Assembly: GCA_964541895.1 (NCBI GenBank)
Contig: CAZISM010000003.1
Coordinates: 1 to 64,000 of the forward strand
Direction of reading: 5' to 3'
Source of the DNA: CAZISM01 sp964541895
GTDB taxonomy: Bacteria; Zhuqueibacterota; Zhuqueibacteria; Residuimicrobiales; Residuimicrobiaceae
DNA: 64,000 nucleotides
The notes under the pieces: generated by a model
Database searches by the model: none
What the model was told of the DNA's origin: nothing
What the model saw: only the letters and a program-made list of their open reading frames with translations
Position numbers and translations under genes: made by a program
In this document: piece by piece, positions 9,004 to 16,983 of the stretch
How positions within the stretch are numbered: position 1 is the stretch's first letter
Layout of the letters: each line of letters opens with the position of its first letter

Positions 9004-9063
9004 AAAACTGGAAGAACCGTTGCTCACGTCGATTCATTCGCACGTGGTTGCGTGCCCACCTGC

Positions 9064-10008
9064 CTATAGATGGGTCTTGAAAAACCCAAGCAGCGCCGGC
9101 AGATCGACTTCGTGGCCGCCGCCGTGCACCTGCAATTGCAGCGCGTCTTTTTTGCCCATGTCGCTATATATCAATTCGATCTCTTGCAGGGCCTGGCGGG
9201 CCAGCGTGACGGTAAAATCGTTGGCCGGTTCTTTCAAGCCGTTCTGGCATTGCAGCGCCCGCGGCGCAATAAGGCTGTAGACATCGGGCCAATCCACCGC
9301 TTCGCGCAGGCCGTCAAACTTCCAGCACATGCAGTGGTTCTTTTCCATCTGATCCATCATGGTCAGGAAACCGGAGCTGACCGTGGCTTGCATGCGCACC
9401 TCCATGGCGCCGAGCCACATCGCCATCTCGCCGCCAAGGGACAGGCCCGCACATCCCATTCGTTTTCTATCCGTCTCCAGCCGGCTGGCCAGGTAATCGA
9501 CGCAGCGCATGACATCCCATAGTCTCTCGCCCATCAGGGTTCGTCCGTTTTCAGACACCGTATGCTGGCCGACATCGGCCGCGATGGTGATATAGCCGCC
9601 GCCGGCCAGTGCGCGGGCAAAGCCTTTATAGATCGACGCGGTGTCATACACCGAGCGCCGGTTGCCGCCGTGGCCATGAATGCACACCACAGCCGGAAAC
9701 GGTCCCTTGCCATGCGGAATCGTCAGCAGCAGCGGAATTCGGCGCTGCTCGGTGGATTGAATTTCCATTTCGAACAGGGTGTAGCTGCCGCTGTCCTGTT
9801 GGGAAATAGTCTTCGGCGCCAACGGCAGAGAGGTTCGCGTCGCCAGCCAATCCTCCATCTTGAGCAATGTGAACAGATGCCGGCGCACCTGTTCCTGCCA
9901 GGCCACCGCTGCTTTGGCGGAACACGGACTGTACTTCATGGCGCGCGATGGCATCGCCAGCGTCGTGGCGCAGAAAAGCAGGAATCCGATGCAAAATCCC
10001 TTTGTCAT
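9064..10008 (-). CDS. Exported alpha/beta hydrolase, dienelactone hydrolase/acetyl-xylan-esterase-like
   Basis: A 314-aa protein with a signal peptide (to about residue 23), so likely periplasmic or secreted. The alpha/beta-hydrolase fold is shown by the oxyanion strand VVCIHGHGGNRRS (about 108-119), the nucleophile elbow GLSLGG with Ser190, and the late histidine in GGGHEVD (about 300). The substrate is probably an ester of a sugar, as in large-domain esterases that accompany polysaccharide degradation; this is inference. The start follows GGAGTTGAT. It is a single gene, divergent from the DUF1080 lipoprotein gene. Confidence 0.75.
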   Translation of the reverse strand: MTKGFCIGFLLFCATTLAMPSRAMKYSPCSAKAAVAWQEQVRRHLFTLLKMEDWLATRTSLPLAPKTISQQDSGSYTLFEMEIQSTEQRRIPLLLTIPHGKGPFPAVVCIHGHGGNRRSVYDTASIYKGFARALAGGGYITIAADVGQHTVSENGRTLMGERLWDVMRCVDYLASRLETDRKRMGCAGLSLGGEMAMWLGAMEVRMQATVSSGFLTMMDQMEKNHCMCWKFDGLREAVDWPDVYSLIAPRALQCQNGLKEPANDFTVTLARQALQEIELIYSDMGKKDALQLQVHGGGHEVDLPALLGFFKTHL

Positions 10009-10147
10009 ATCAACTCCGCTGTTTTATGTAAATTTCACCTAAATATAACAGAGTCAATGATAAAACTCAATCGCTTTTGTTCATTTCAATTGCTTCTTGA
10101 AAAAAAATGGCGTATGTTATTTGAACAATTTTGCAGAAAGGATTTGT

Positions 10148-10756
10148 ATGAAAAAAAGCATCCTCCTCGTCGCCCTGGTGTCGGCGACGCTTTTGGCATG
10201 CAGCCACTCCGGCCAAACAAGCGGTGAGCCGGCCTGGGTTTCGCTGTTCAACGGCAAAAATCTCGAGGGCTGGTTCAGCCACGGCAAAGCCACCTGGTCG
10301 GTTCGCGACGGCATGCTGGTGGGAGATGGCGGCATGGGCCACATCTATGCCAAACCGGTATTGCGCGATCTGGAAGTGAAAGGCCTGTTCCGCGTCAGCG
10401 AAAAGGGCAACAGCGGCCTCTATTTTCGCGCCAATCCGCCCAAGGAAAAACCGGACGGCTTTCCTGTCGGTTATGAAGCGCAAATCGACAACCATCAGAA
10501 CGCCTCCACCGGCTGGTTGTGGAAACCGGGCAAACCCACGGGCAAAGCCAAGGCGCTGCTGGCCAGAGACAACGAATGGTTCAGCATGCGCATTAAAGCC
10601 GTCGGCCCGAACATACAGATTTGGGTGAACGACGAACTGGTCACCGAATATACGGACAGCGATTTCCAGCAAGGCCATTTTGCTCTGCAGGGCCACAATC
10701 CGGGTATGACCATCGAAGCCAAAGAGCTTTACTATAGAGATTGGGGCAAAAAGTAG
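10148..10756 (+). CDS. DUF1080 (3-keto-disaccharide hydrolase-like) lipoprotein
   Basis: A 202-aa protein with a lipoprotein signal: positively charged MKKS, hydrophobic stretch and a lipobox TLLAC with the cysteine near residue 19. The mature part is a concanavalin-like beta-sandwich of the DUF1080 family, recognised by SLFNGKNLEGWF, GNSGLYFRAN and the closing GHFALQGHNPG...KELYYRDW. DUF1080 members act on 3-keto-glycosides or bind carbohydrates. ATG at 10148 follows GAAAGGA at the right distance; an upstream in-frame ATG at 10097 would spoil the signal peptide. A strong terminator follows at 10812. Confidence 0.85.
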   Translation: MKKSILLVALVSATLLACSHSGQTSGEPAWVSLFNGKNLEGWFSHGKATWSVRDGMLVGDGGMGHIYAKPVLRDLEVKGLFRVSEKGNSGLYFRANPPKEKPDGFPVGYEAQIDNHQNASTGWLWKPGKPTGKAKALLARDNEWFSMRIKAVGPNIQIWVNDELVTEYTDSDFQQGHFALQGHNPGMTIEAKELYYRDWGKK

Positions 10757-10811
10757 CACACAAATGGAAGCAGAACAGTAAACCTTAATAGTAAAATCGC
10801 AGAACACTCGA

Positions 10812-10859
10812 AAACCTTATTACCTTATTTTTTTAAAAGGTAATAAGGTTTCTTTTTTT
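10812..10859 (+). terminator. Strong rho-independent terminator
   Basis: A perfect 15-bp stem (10812-10826 with 10837-10851) around a 10-base loop, followed by TCTTTTTTT. It ends the DUF1080 transcript and isolates nadB. Confidence 0.9.
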
Positions 10860-10987
10860 CGTCTTAAAGGCTACCAAGGTTTGAAAAGAATAGTGAGGAC
10901 TCTATCAAAGGTATGAGTCCAGCTGTTTATGCCGGCGTTTGTCATTCACCGGTCGACCGTGCTAACGGGGCGGCCATAAAATAAGCA

Positions 10988-11016
10988 TTGAAAAATTGCT
11001 GCGATTGTCGTATAGT
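10988..11016 (+). promoter_or_regulatory. Predicted nadB promoter placing the start site at the ATG
   Basis: TTGAAA (10988-10993), exactly 17 bases, TATAGT (11011-11016). The nadB ATG is at 11024, seven bases after the -10 box, which is where transcription would begin. No ribosome binding site precedes the ATG. Confidence 0.6.
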
Positions 11017-11023
11017 AAACATT

Positions 11024-12637
11024 ATGAGCACACAGAGCGATTATCTCATCATCGGATCCGGCATCGCCGGCCTGTCCGCGGCCATCAAACTGGCGGCGCA
11101 CGGCAGCGTGTCGATCATTACCAAAAAACAGCAGAACGAATCCAATACCAATTATGCCCAGGGCGGCATTGCCGCCGTCTTTGACGCGGCCGATACGTTC
11201 GAACAGCACGTCAAAGATACGCTGCAGGCCGGCGGCGGTCTCTGTCACGAAGACGCGGTGCGCCTGATCGTCAGCCAGGGGCCGGCACGGGTGCAGGAGC
11301 TGTACGATTGGGGCGTGCGCTTTACCCGCAAGGACGACGGCCAGTTTGATCTCGGCCGCGAGGGCGGCCATCGCACCAACCGCATCGTCCATGTCAAGGA
11401 TCATACCGGCCGGGATGTGGAACAGGCGCTGCTGGAGGCGGCCAAGGCTCATCCCAACATCAGCATTTATGAGCATCATGTGGCGGTCGAGTTGATAACC
11501 GAACACCACATTTTCGCACCGCAGACGCAGGCCAGCGTCGAGCTGCACTGCTGGGGCGCCTATGTGCTGGACGTTACGCAGAACCACATCGAACGGTTTC
11601 TTGCCCGTGCAACCATCCTCGCCACGGGCGGTTGCGGCCAGGTCTACCTGCACACCACGAATCCCGGCATCGCCACCGGCGACGGCGTGGCCCTGAGCTA
11701 CCGCGCCGGCGCCAAAATCGCCAACATGGAGTTCATGCAGTTCCACCCGACGTCGCTGTATCATCCGGAAGCCAACTCGTTCCTCATTTCCGAGGCGGTG
11801 CGTGGCTTTGGCGGCGTTCTCGTCACCCGGGCCGGGGAATCGTTCATGGAAAAGTATCATTCCATGGCCTCGCTGGCACCCCGCGATGTGGTGGCGCGCG
11901 CCATCGACACGGAGATGAAAAAGAGCGGCGAACGTTGCGTCTTTCTTGATATCACCCACAAAGATCCTGAAGAGATCCAGCAGCACTTTCCGCATATTTA
12001 TGAAAATTGCCTGAAATACAAAATCGATATCACCCACGAGCCCATTCCAGTGGTGCCCGCCGCCCATTATGCCTGCGGCGGTGTCTGGACCGATCTCGCG
12101 GCCCGCACCTCCATCGGCGGTCTGTTTGCCGCCGGTGAAGTCACCTGCACCGGTGTTCACGGCGCCAATCGTCTGGCCTCGAATTCACTGCTGGAAGCGG
12201 TGGTCTTTGCCCACATCGCTTCCGAATCAGCGGTGACGTATCTCCAGAACCGCCGGCAAATCCCCTATCCCGCCATTCCGCGCTGGGATGACAGCGCCAC
12301 CTTTAACAGCGAAGAGTGGGTGCTGATTTCCCACGACAAACTGGAGATCAAAAACCTGATGTGGGATTATGTCGGCATCGTACGCTCAACCCTGCGCCTC
12401 GAACGAGCCCTGAGCCGGGTGCGGCTGATCCGGCAGGAAATCGAAAATTTCTACCGTAGAACCAAAATCACCGAAGGGTTGATCGAGCTGCGCAACCTTG
12501 CCACGGTAGCGCAACTCATCATACAGTCGGCGCTGCTGCGCAAAGAGAGCCGCGGCTTGCACTATACCACCGATTATCCAAAACCAGATGATGAACACTA
12601 TCTGAACGACACCCTGCTGCAACGCATAGACGTCTAG
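11024..12637 (+). CDS. nadB: L-aspartate oxidase
   Basis: Oxidises L-aspartate to iminoaspartate with FAD, first step of de novo NAD synthesis. The 537-aa length is typical. Family signatures: FAD-binding IIGSGIAGLSAA at the N-terminus, NYAQGGIAAV, ATGGCGQVY, the substrate-site segments MQFHPTSLY and HYACGGVWTD, and GVHGANRLASNSLLEAVV. The C-terminal helical domain (from about 425) contains the usual RLERALSRVR. ATG at 11024 is chosen over a TTG at 10988, which lies inside the -35 box. The partners nadA and nadC are not in the window. Confidence 0.95.
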   Translation: MSTQSDYLIIGSGIAGLSAAIKLAAHGSVSIITKKQQNESNTNYAQGGIAAVFDAADTFEQHVKDTLQAGGGLCHEDAVRLIVSQGPARVQELYDWGVRFTRKDDGQFDLGREGGHRTNRIVHVKDHTGRDVEQALLEAAKAHPNISIYEHHVAVELITEHHIFAPQTQASVELHCWGAYVLDVTQNHIERFLARATILATGGCGQVYLHTTNPGIATGDGVALSYRAGAKIANMEFMQFHPTSLYHPEANSFLISEAVRGFGGVLVTRAGESFMEKYHSMASLAPRDVVARAIDTEMKKSGERCVFLDITHKDPEEIQQHFPHIYENCLKYKIDITHEPIPVVPAAHYACGGVWTDLAARTSIGGLFAAGEVTCTGVHGANRLASNSLLEAVVFAHIASESAVTYLQNRRQIPYPAIPRWDDSATFNSEEWVLISHDKLEIKNLMWDYVGIVRSTLRLERALSRVRLIRQEIENFYRRTKITEGLIELRNLATVAQLIIQSALLRKESRGLHYTTDYPKPDDEHYLNDTLLQRIDV

Positions 12638-12689
12638 GACCGGGAATCCACTGTCGCCGTAGCCTTGCGACCTTTAACAGGAGTCTGCT

Positions 12690-13829
12690 ATGGTCATCCA
12701 TAAAGTCATGGTACGCGCCTTCAAGTCCCTGCACGAGCTGACGCTGACGCTCGATCCCAAAATCAACGTGCTTATCGGCACCAACGAGAGCGGCAAATCC
12801 AACATCCTCAAAGCGGTCGAATCTTTTCGCCACGACGTGGTCTTTGACAACAGTCTGACCTGCCAATACTCCAACCACTATTACATGGGCAAACCGCCGG
12901 AAGTGATTCTGGAATTCGGCCAGCTCAGCAAAGAGAACCGCCGCCAGTTCATGCAGGTTTCAGAGGTGTTCAAAGATGTGGAAACGTTTCAGATCGGTCG
13001 GGAAGGCCTGGAGTACAAGGACTATCGCCTTTTCATCGGCGACAAGCCGGTGGAAAATGTGGATATGCATAAGCTGGTGAAAATGGTACCCAAGGTGCTC
13101 TATTTCGACGAGATCCGCCTGTTGAAAAACCGCATCGATTACGACCAGCTCGGCTCGGCCAAATCGGATTTCGAAACCGAACGCAACCTGCTTAAAATCG
13201 GCGGCGTCGAAACCTATGACATTATTTTTGAAGACAGCGCCCGCGGCCGCAGAACGCTGGAAGAGGCGGGGCGCATCATTTCGGAACAGATCCGCCGCGT
13301 CTGGTCGCAGGAACCGACCATCGAAGTCAAACTGAACGTCAACGGCAAATCGTTATATATCGATTTCAGCGACAGCACCACCGTATTCGACACGCCGGAA
13401 TCCCGCAGCCTGGGATTCCGCTGGTACCTCTCTTTTTATGTCAACTTTCTCGCCCAGACCTTTGAAGGCCAGGCCAACGAATACATCTTTCTCATCGACG
13501 AGCCCGGCATTCACCTCCATCCGGCCGGACAAAAAGACCTGGTCAAGGTGCTGGAAGATTTATCGCTGAAAAATCAGATCATTTACACCACCCATTCGCC
13601 CTTTATGATCAACCGCGAATACCCGGAACGCGTCGCCCTGGTCATGAAGGACAAAAACGGCACCAAAATCGATCAGATGTGTTATCGTGAAAACTGGAAG
13701 CCGTTGCGCAATGAAATCGGTCTCAAAGTGGGTGACCTCTTCTTTTTCAGCGATTCCAGTCTCATCCTCGAACTGCCCACAGGAAAGAAAGCGGGCCTGA
13801 TGGACAAGTTGCGCGGCAGCGGTTCCTGA
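12690..13829 (+). CDS. OLD/RecF-like AAA ATPase lacking a TOPRIM domain
   Basis: A 379-aa ABC/SMC-type ATPase related to the OLD (overcoming lysogenization defect) and RecF groups. Walker A is GTNESGKS (residues 30-37), Walker B is FLIDEPGIHLHP (about 265-276), followed by the switch histidine in YTTHSPF. In OLD nucleases this module is followed by a TOPRIM domain that opens with a VEG-type motif. Here the protein ends just after LILELPTG, where the first TOPRIM glutamate would be. It may therefore be a truncated OLD or a stand-alone ATPase. AGGAG precedes the ATG. It lies 52 bases after nadB and converges with the M20 gene 16 bases away. Confidence 0.75.
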   Translation: MVIHKVMVRAFKSLHELTLTLDPKINVLIGTNESGKSNILKAVESFRHDVVFDNSLTCQYSNHYYMGKPPEVILEFGQLSKENRRQFMQVSEVFKDVETFQIGREGLEYKDYRLFIGDKPVENVDMHKLVKMVPKVLYFDEIRLLKNRIDYDQLGSAKSDFETERNLLKIGGVETYDIIFEDSARGRRTLEEAGRIISEQIRRVWSQEPTIEVKLNVNGKSLYIDFSDSTTVFDTPESRSLGFRWYLSFYVNFLAQTFEGQANEYIFLIDEPGIHLHPAGQKDLVKVLEDLSLKNQIIYTTHSPFMINREYPERVALVMKDKNGTKIDQMCYRENWKPLRNEIGLKVGDLFFFSDSSLILELPTGKKAGLMDKLRGSGS

Positions 13830-13845
13830 TCCGCCGCCGGTTCCT

Positions 13846-15078
13846 TCATTTCCCCATAAACACGTGCGCCATCACCCGGGCGTCGCTCAAGGTATTGGAG
13901 ACCAGCGCATATTCATTGGCCTGATGCGCGGTATCGTCAATCGTGGACCACACCGCGGCCGGCAACCCGGCGGCGCGAAACACGGCGGCTACTGTGCCGC
14001 CGCCGATACCTATCAACTTGGCTTCCGCACCCTTGACCGCGGCAATGCCGCGCTGCAGGGCCTGCACCACCGGCGAGGCCGCGTCCGTCGGCGGAGCCGC
14101 TTCAGCGCGCTGCTGCGCCGACACGGTTATCGACACCCCGAACCGCTCCTGGATCTCCTGACACAAGCTGTTTATTTTTTCCTCCACCACAGCCAGCGGA
14201 TACTCTGGCAGCACCCGGCAATCAAAATAAAAGGTGTCTTTGCCCGGCACGCTGTTGATGTTGCGCACGTCGATCTCTTTTTTCGTCGGTTCAAAGGTGC
14301 TGATGGGCGGATCAAAAAGCGGATTGCTGTGATTGAAATGGTCGTACAGCGAATCCAGCCGCACCGCCAGATGGGCCGCCGCACGATGGGCGTTGATGCC
14401 CAGGGCCGGCGTCGAGGCATGGCAGAGCTTGCCGATGATTTCAATTTTAAGCCAGAGGATACTCTTTTCCGCGATCTCGATGGTCAGGCCCTCGGCATCG
14501 CCGGCATCCGGAACGATGATAAGGTCGTCGCCGGCAAAGGCGTCGCGGTGGTGCTGCATCAGATAATGCAAACCATAGGCGCTGCCGGTCTCTTCGTCCG
14601 CCACAATGGCCAGGCCGATATTGCACGGCGGCTGTTCGCCCGCCTCCTGCATCGCCTTGATCGCCATCAGCGCCGACACCAGTCCCTGATGATTATCCTC
14701 GGTGCCGCGGCCGTATAACCGGTCGCCCTCCACCACCAGCTGAAACGGATCGGTGTTCCATTCCGAGGTGTCCCCGGCCGGTACCACATCGAGGTGGGCC
14801 ATAACCCAGACGGTTTTGCTCCTGTCCTGGCCATACCAGCGCACCAGCAGGTTTGGACGATATCCGCAAGGCACGCGGCTGTCCGGCGCCTTGTGCTCTT
14901 TCATCTCGTCCGGACGAAAATCCGCCAGCGCCCTCTTGACCCATTCGGCTTTGCTTCTCTCTCCTTCGCCGTCCGATTCCGGTGCAATGGCCGGAATAGC
15001 GACCAGGCTCTGCTGCCAGGCCTTGACCTGTTCGGCCATGGAATCGATACGTGCAAATACCTTTTCAAGATTGTCCAT
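13846..15078 (-). CDS. M20-family metallohydrolase (ArgE/DapE/dipeptidase-like)
   Basis: A 410-aa cytosolic two-zinc peptidase or deacylase. Metal and catalytic motifs are present in order: MAHLDVVPAG (first His and catalytic Asp), GRGTEDNHQG (bridging Asp), VADEETGS (catalytic and ligand Glu), VPDAGD, and the late His in DDTAHQANEY. A dimerisation domain is inserted at about residues 210-320. The substrate cannot be told from sequence; small peptides or N-acyl amino acids are usual. AGGAG sits six bases before the ATG. It is the last gene of a minus-strand run starting at the lytic transglycosylase. Confidence 0.85.
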   Translation of the reverse strand: MDNLEKVFARIDSMAEQVKAWQQSLVAIPAIAPESDGEGERSKAEWVKRALADFRPDEMKEHKAPDSRVPCGYRPNLLVRWYGQDRSKTVWVMAHLDVVPAGDTSEWNTDPFQLVVEGDRLYGRGTEDNHQGLVSALMAIKAMQEAGEQPPCNIGLAIVADEETGSAYGLHYLMQHHRDAFAGDDLIIVPDAGDAEGLTIEIAEKSILWLKIEIIGKLCHASTPALGINAHRAAAHLAVRLDSLYDHFNHSNPLFDPPISTFEPTKKEIDVRNINSVPGKDTFYFDCRVLPEYPLAVVEEKINSLCQEIQERFGVSITVSAQQRAEAAPPTDAASPVVQALQRGIAAVKGAEAKLIGIGGGTVAAVFRAAGLPAAVWSTIDDTAHQANEYALVSNTLSDARVMAHVFMGK

Positions 15079-15122
15079 GATGTACTCCTGACCCGGATGG
15101 ACCGGTGCTAAATTTTTCTAAA

Positions 15123-15824
15123 TTAAGAGATAGCCCGCACGCTGCCTGCTTTTCGCAGGATCTCGCGGCCGGCCGGACCTTCGTTGAGGACAAGATCCAG
15201 CACTGACAGGTCGCTGATAAAACCGGCAAAGGCCTGATGATAGACAGGTTCGGTATAGTGCATGGCGAATACGGTAATCCCGGCCGCGCGCAGCCGCGCC
15301 ACATCGATCAACATGGCCTGATGCGGCCATATCAGGTACTGATCCGCCGCTAACGCCTTCATCCAGGCGATGATCCTCTCGCTGCGATCGCTGACCGCCG
15401 GCCAGGTGATGCTCTCGATGGCTTGCGGCAACCCTAATTCGCTCTGCAGAAAACGGAGGGCGCTCTTGAGCACATCATCCAATCGATCATACCGCGTTTG
15501 CCAGAGCGGCGCCAGTTTATCGATAACAAAATCGTAATAGGCGCTCAGCCGATAATTGATCTCGATGGTTTTGCCGTGTGTGCGTCCCCACTCGATCTGG
15601 TTGTTGATGCACGCGTCGTGAATCGCCTGCTCCTGCAAACCCTTGCCTATGGTGGGAATCGTCAACCATTGCCGGCCGTTTACCGTTTTAATGGCGGCGC
15701 GATTGATGGTGCTGTGGCGGCGCATGTGAAACGAATTAGCCCAGATGACACGGTCGGCCTGCAGGGCTTTGGCGCATTCGGCCAGGGAGGGAAAATAGCC
15801 GGGTTCAAGAACGGTGATCAACAT
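15123..15824 (-). CDS. WbqC-like family protein
   Basis: A 233-aa protein of the WbqC family, found in many O-antigen and surface-polysaccharide clusters and thought to help sugar-nucleotide or glycan modification, though the reaction is not established. Family marks: the opening VLEPGYFPS, the early WANSFHMRRHSTINR segment, WLTIPTIG and the near-terminal SVLDLVLNEG. The gene start overlaps the end of the upstream GT4 gene by 20 bases, so translation is likely coupled and the two probably act on one glycan. Confidence 0.8.
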   Translation of the reverse strand: MLITVLEPGYFPSLAECAKALQADRVIWANSFHMRRHSTINRAAIKTVNGRQWLTIPTIGKGLQEQAIHDACINNQIEWGRTHGKTIEINYRLSAYYDFVIDKLAPLWQTRYDRLDDVLKSALRFLQSELGLPQAIESITWPAVSDRSERIIAWMKALAADQYLIWPHQAMLIDVARLRAAGITVFAMHYTEPVYHQAFAGFISDLSVLDLVLNEGPAGREILRKAGSVRAIS

Positions 15825-16968
15825 CAGGGTCTCCGGCGACGAACAGCCCGTTGTAAAAAGCGATCAATTTTTCCCCTTCCCGCGCCCAGTTGTGGGTGGC
15901 ATAGACATACTGGCGGCCGTTTGCCGCCAGTTGTCCGGCCAGCTCCGGATCGTCCAGCAAACGACGGATAGCTGCGGCATGGTCGGCCGCATCATCGGCT
16001 TTGGCCACCAGGCCGGCCTGCGATTGCTCCAGGATATGCTTCAAACTGGGCAGATCGCTCGCCACCAGCGGCAGGCCGCAGGCCATGTATTCGAACACTT
16101 TGTTGGGATTGACCATTTTCTGCGTCTGCAGGCTGGGCTGCCACGGAATCAATCCCACGCGGCTGCGAGCCAGGTAATCCGCCACCTCTTCGTGGGGTAC
16201 ATAGGGAATATAGCGGATGTGTTCCGCCATGCCCTTTTGCGCCACATACTCTTTGGTCTCTGTTTCCACGAACGGTTCGTTAAACGGGCCGACACACAAC
16301 AGCTGGATCTGCGCATGGGTTCTGTTCAACTCCACCATAATGTCCACCATCATGCGGGCGCCGCGCACGCGGCTCAAGCCGCCCAGGTAGATGATCTGGT
16401 TATGCTTTTCCGGCTGCCGATCCCAGGCGGCGGCAAACACCTCCAGGCGCGGCAGGTTGCGGATCAACAGAGTGCGGCAGCCGGCCTGCTGCAGGCGCGC
16501 CTGTTGGTCCGGCACCACGCAGACCACACCGTCCAAAGAGCGTGCCAGCGCCGGCTCCAGCCAGGCGATGAAACGGGAAAGCAGTGGTCTGATCCAGTCC
16601 GGCAGCCAGGCCCGTTCGTAAGCGGTTTCCGGATAATTCTCATGGCAGTCATAGATCACCCTGCGGCCGGTTCGCTTTTTCAGCCACCAGCCGATGGGCA
16701 GCAGTTCGAAATCGTGAAAGTGATAGACATCGGCGTTTTCCTTTTTGCACAACGCATAGAACGCCAACAGACCGCTGAGCCTGCGCCAGCGACTTGCGGG
16801 ACGCGCAATTCCCCTGACCGTTACGCCCCGTTTTTTTTCCACGGCAAAATCGGCGTGCGCCAGCAACACCACCTCATAACCGGCGGCAGCCAGGGACACC
16901 GCCTGGCGATGAAACACGCGCACGTCGAACGGTTTATGAACGGAGGTAAAGATACAGACTTTAGACAT
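15805..16968 (-). CDS. GT4-family glycosyltransferase
   Basis: A 387-aa retaining glycosyltransferase of the GT-B fold. The N-terminal domain carries SVHKPFDVRVFHRQAVSL and AHADF. The C-terminal nucleotide-sugar domain (from about 185) has YLGGLSRVRG and the E-x7-E-like segment KVFEYMACGLPLVAS. No membrane segment. AAAGGA lies before the ATG. Together with the overlapping WbqC-like gene it suggests a step in surface-polysaccharide assembly. The sugar donor cannot be deduced. Confidence 0.87.
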   Translation of the reverse strand: MSKVCIFTSVHKPFDVRVFHRQAVSLAAAGYEVVLLAHADFAVEKKRGVTVRGIARPASRWRRLSGLLAFYALCKKENADVYHFHDFELLPIGWWLKKRTGRRVIYDCHENYPETAYERAWLPDWIRPLLSRFIAWLEPALARSLDGVVCVVPDQQARLQQAGCRTLLIRNLPRLEVFAAAWDRQPEKHNQIIYLGGLSRVRGARMMVDIMVELNRTHAQIQLLCVGPFNEPFVETETKEYVAQKGMAEHIRYIPYVPHEEVADYLARSRVGLIPWQPSLQTQKMVNPNKVFEYMACGLPLVASDLPSLKHILEQSQAGLVAKADDAADHAAAIRRLLDDPELAGQLAANGRQYVYATHNWAREGEKLIAFYNGLFVAGDPDVDHRS

Positions 16969-16983
16969 GCGATCCTTTGCCGG

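Larger units (their letters stand above)
8677..9063. other. Non-coding region packed with repeats
   Basis: It contains two tandem copies of the 65-bp repeat (8741-8880), a GC-rich hairpin element (8961-9003) and a possible MITE-like unit (8911-9060) bounded by near-inverted ends GGTGGGCATG and CGTGCCCACC. No gene is supported. Confidence 0.6.

Noticed and set aside
10946..12160. A 404-codon frame opposite nadB
   Set aside because: Antisense to a fully conserved enzyme gene; no domain.
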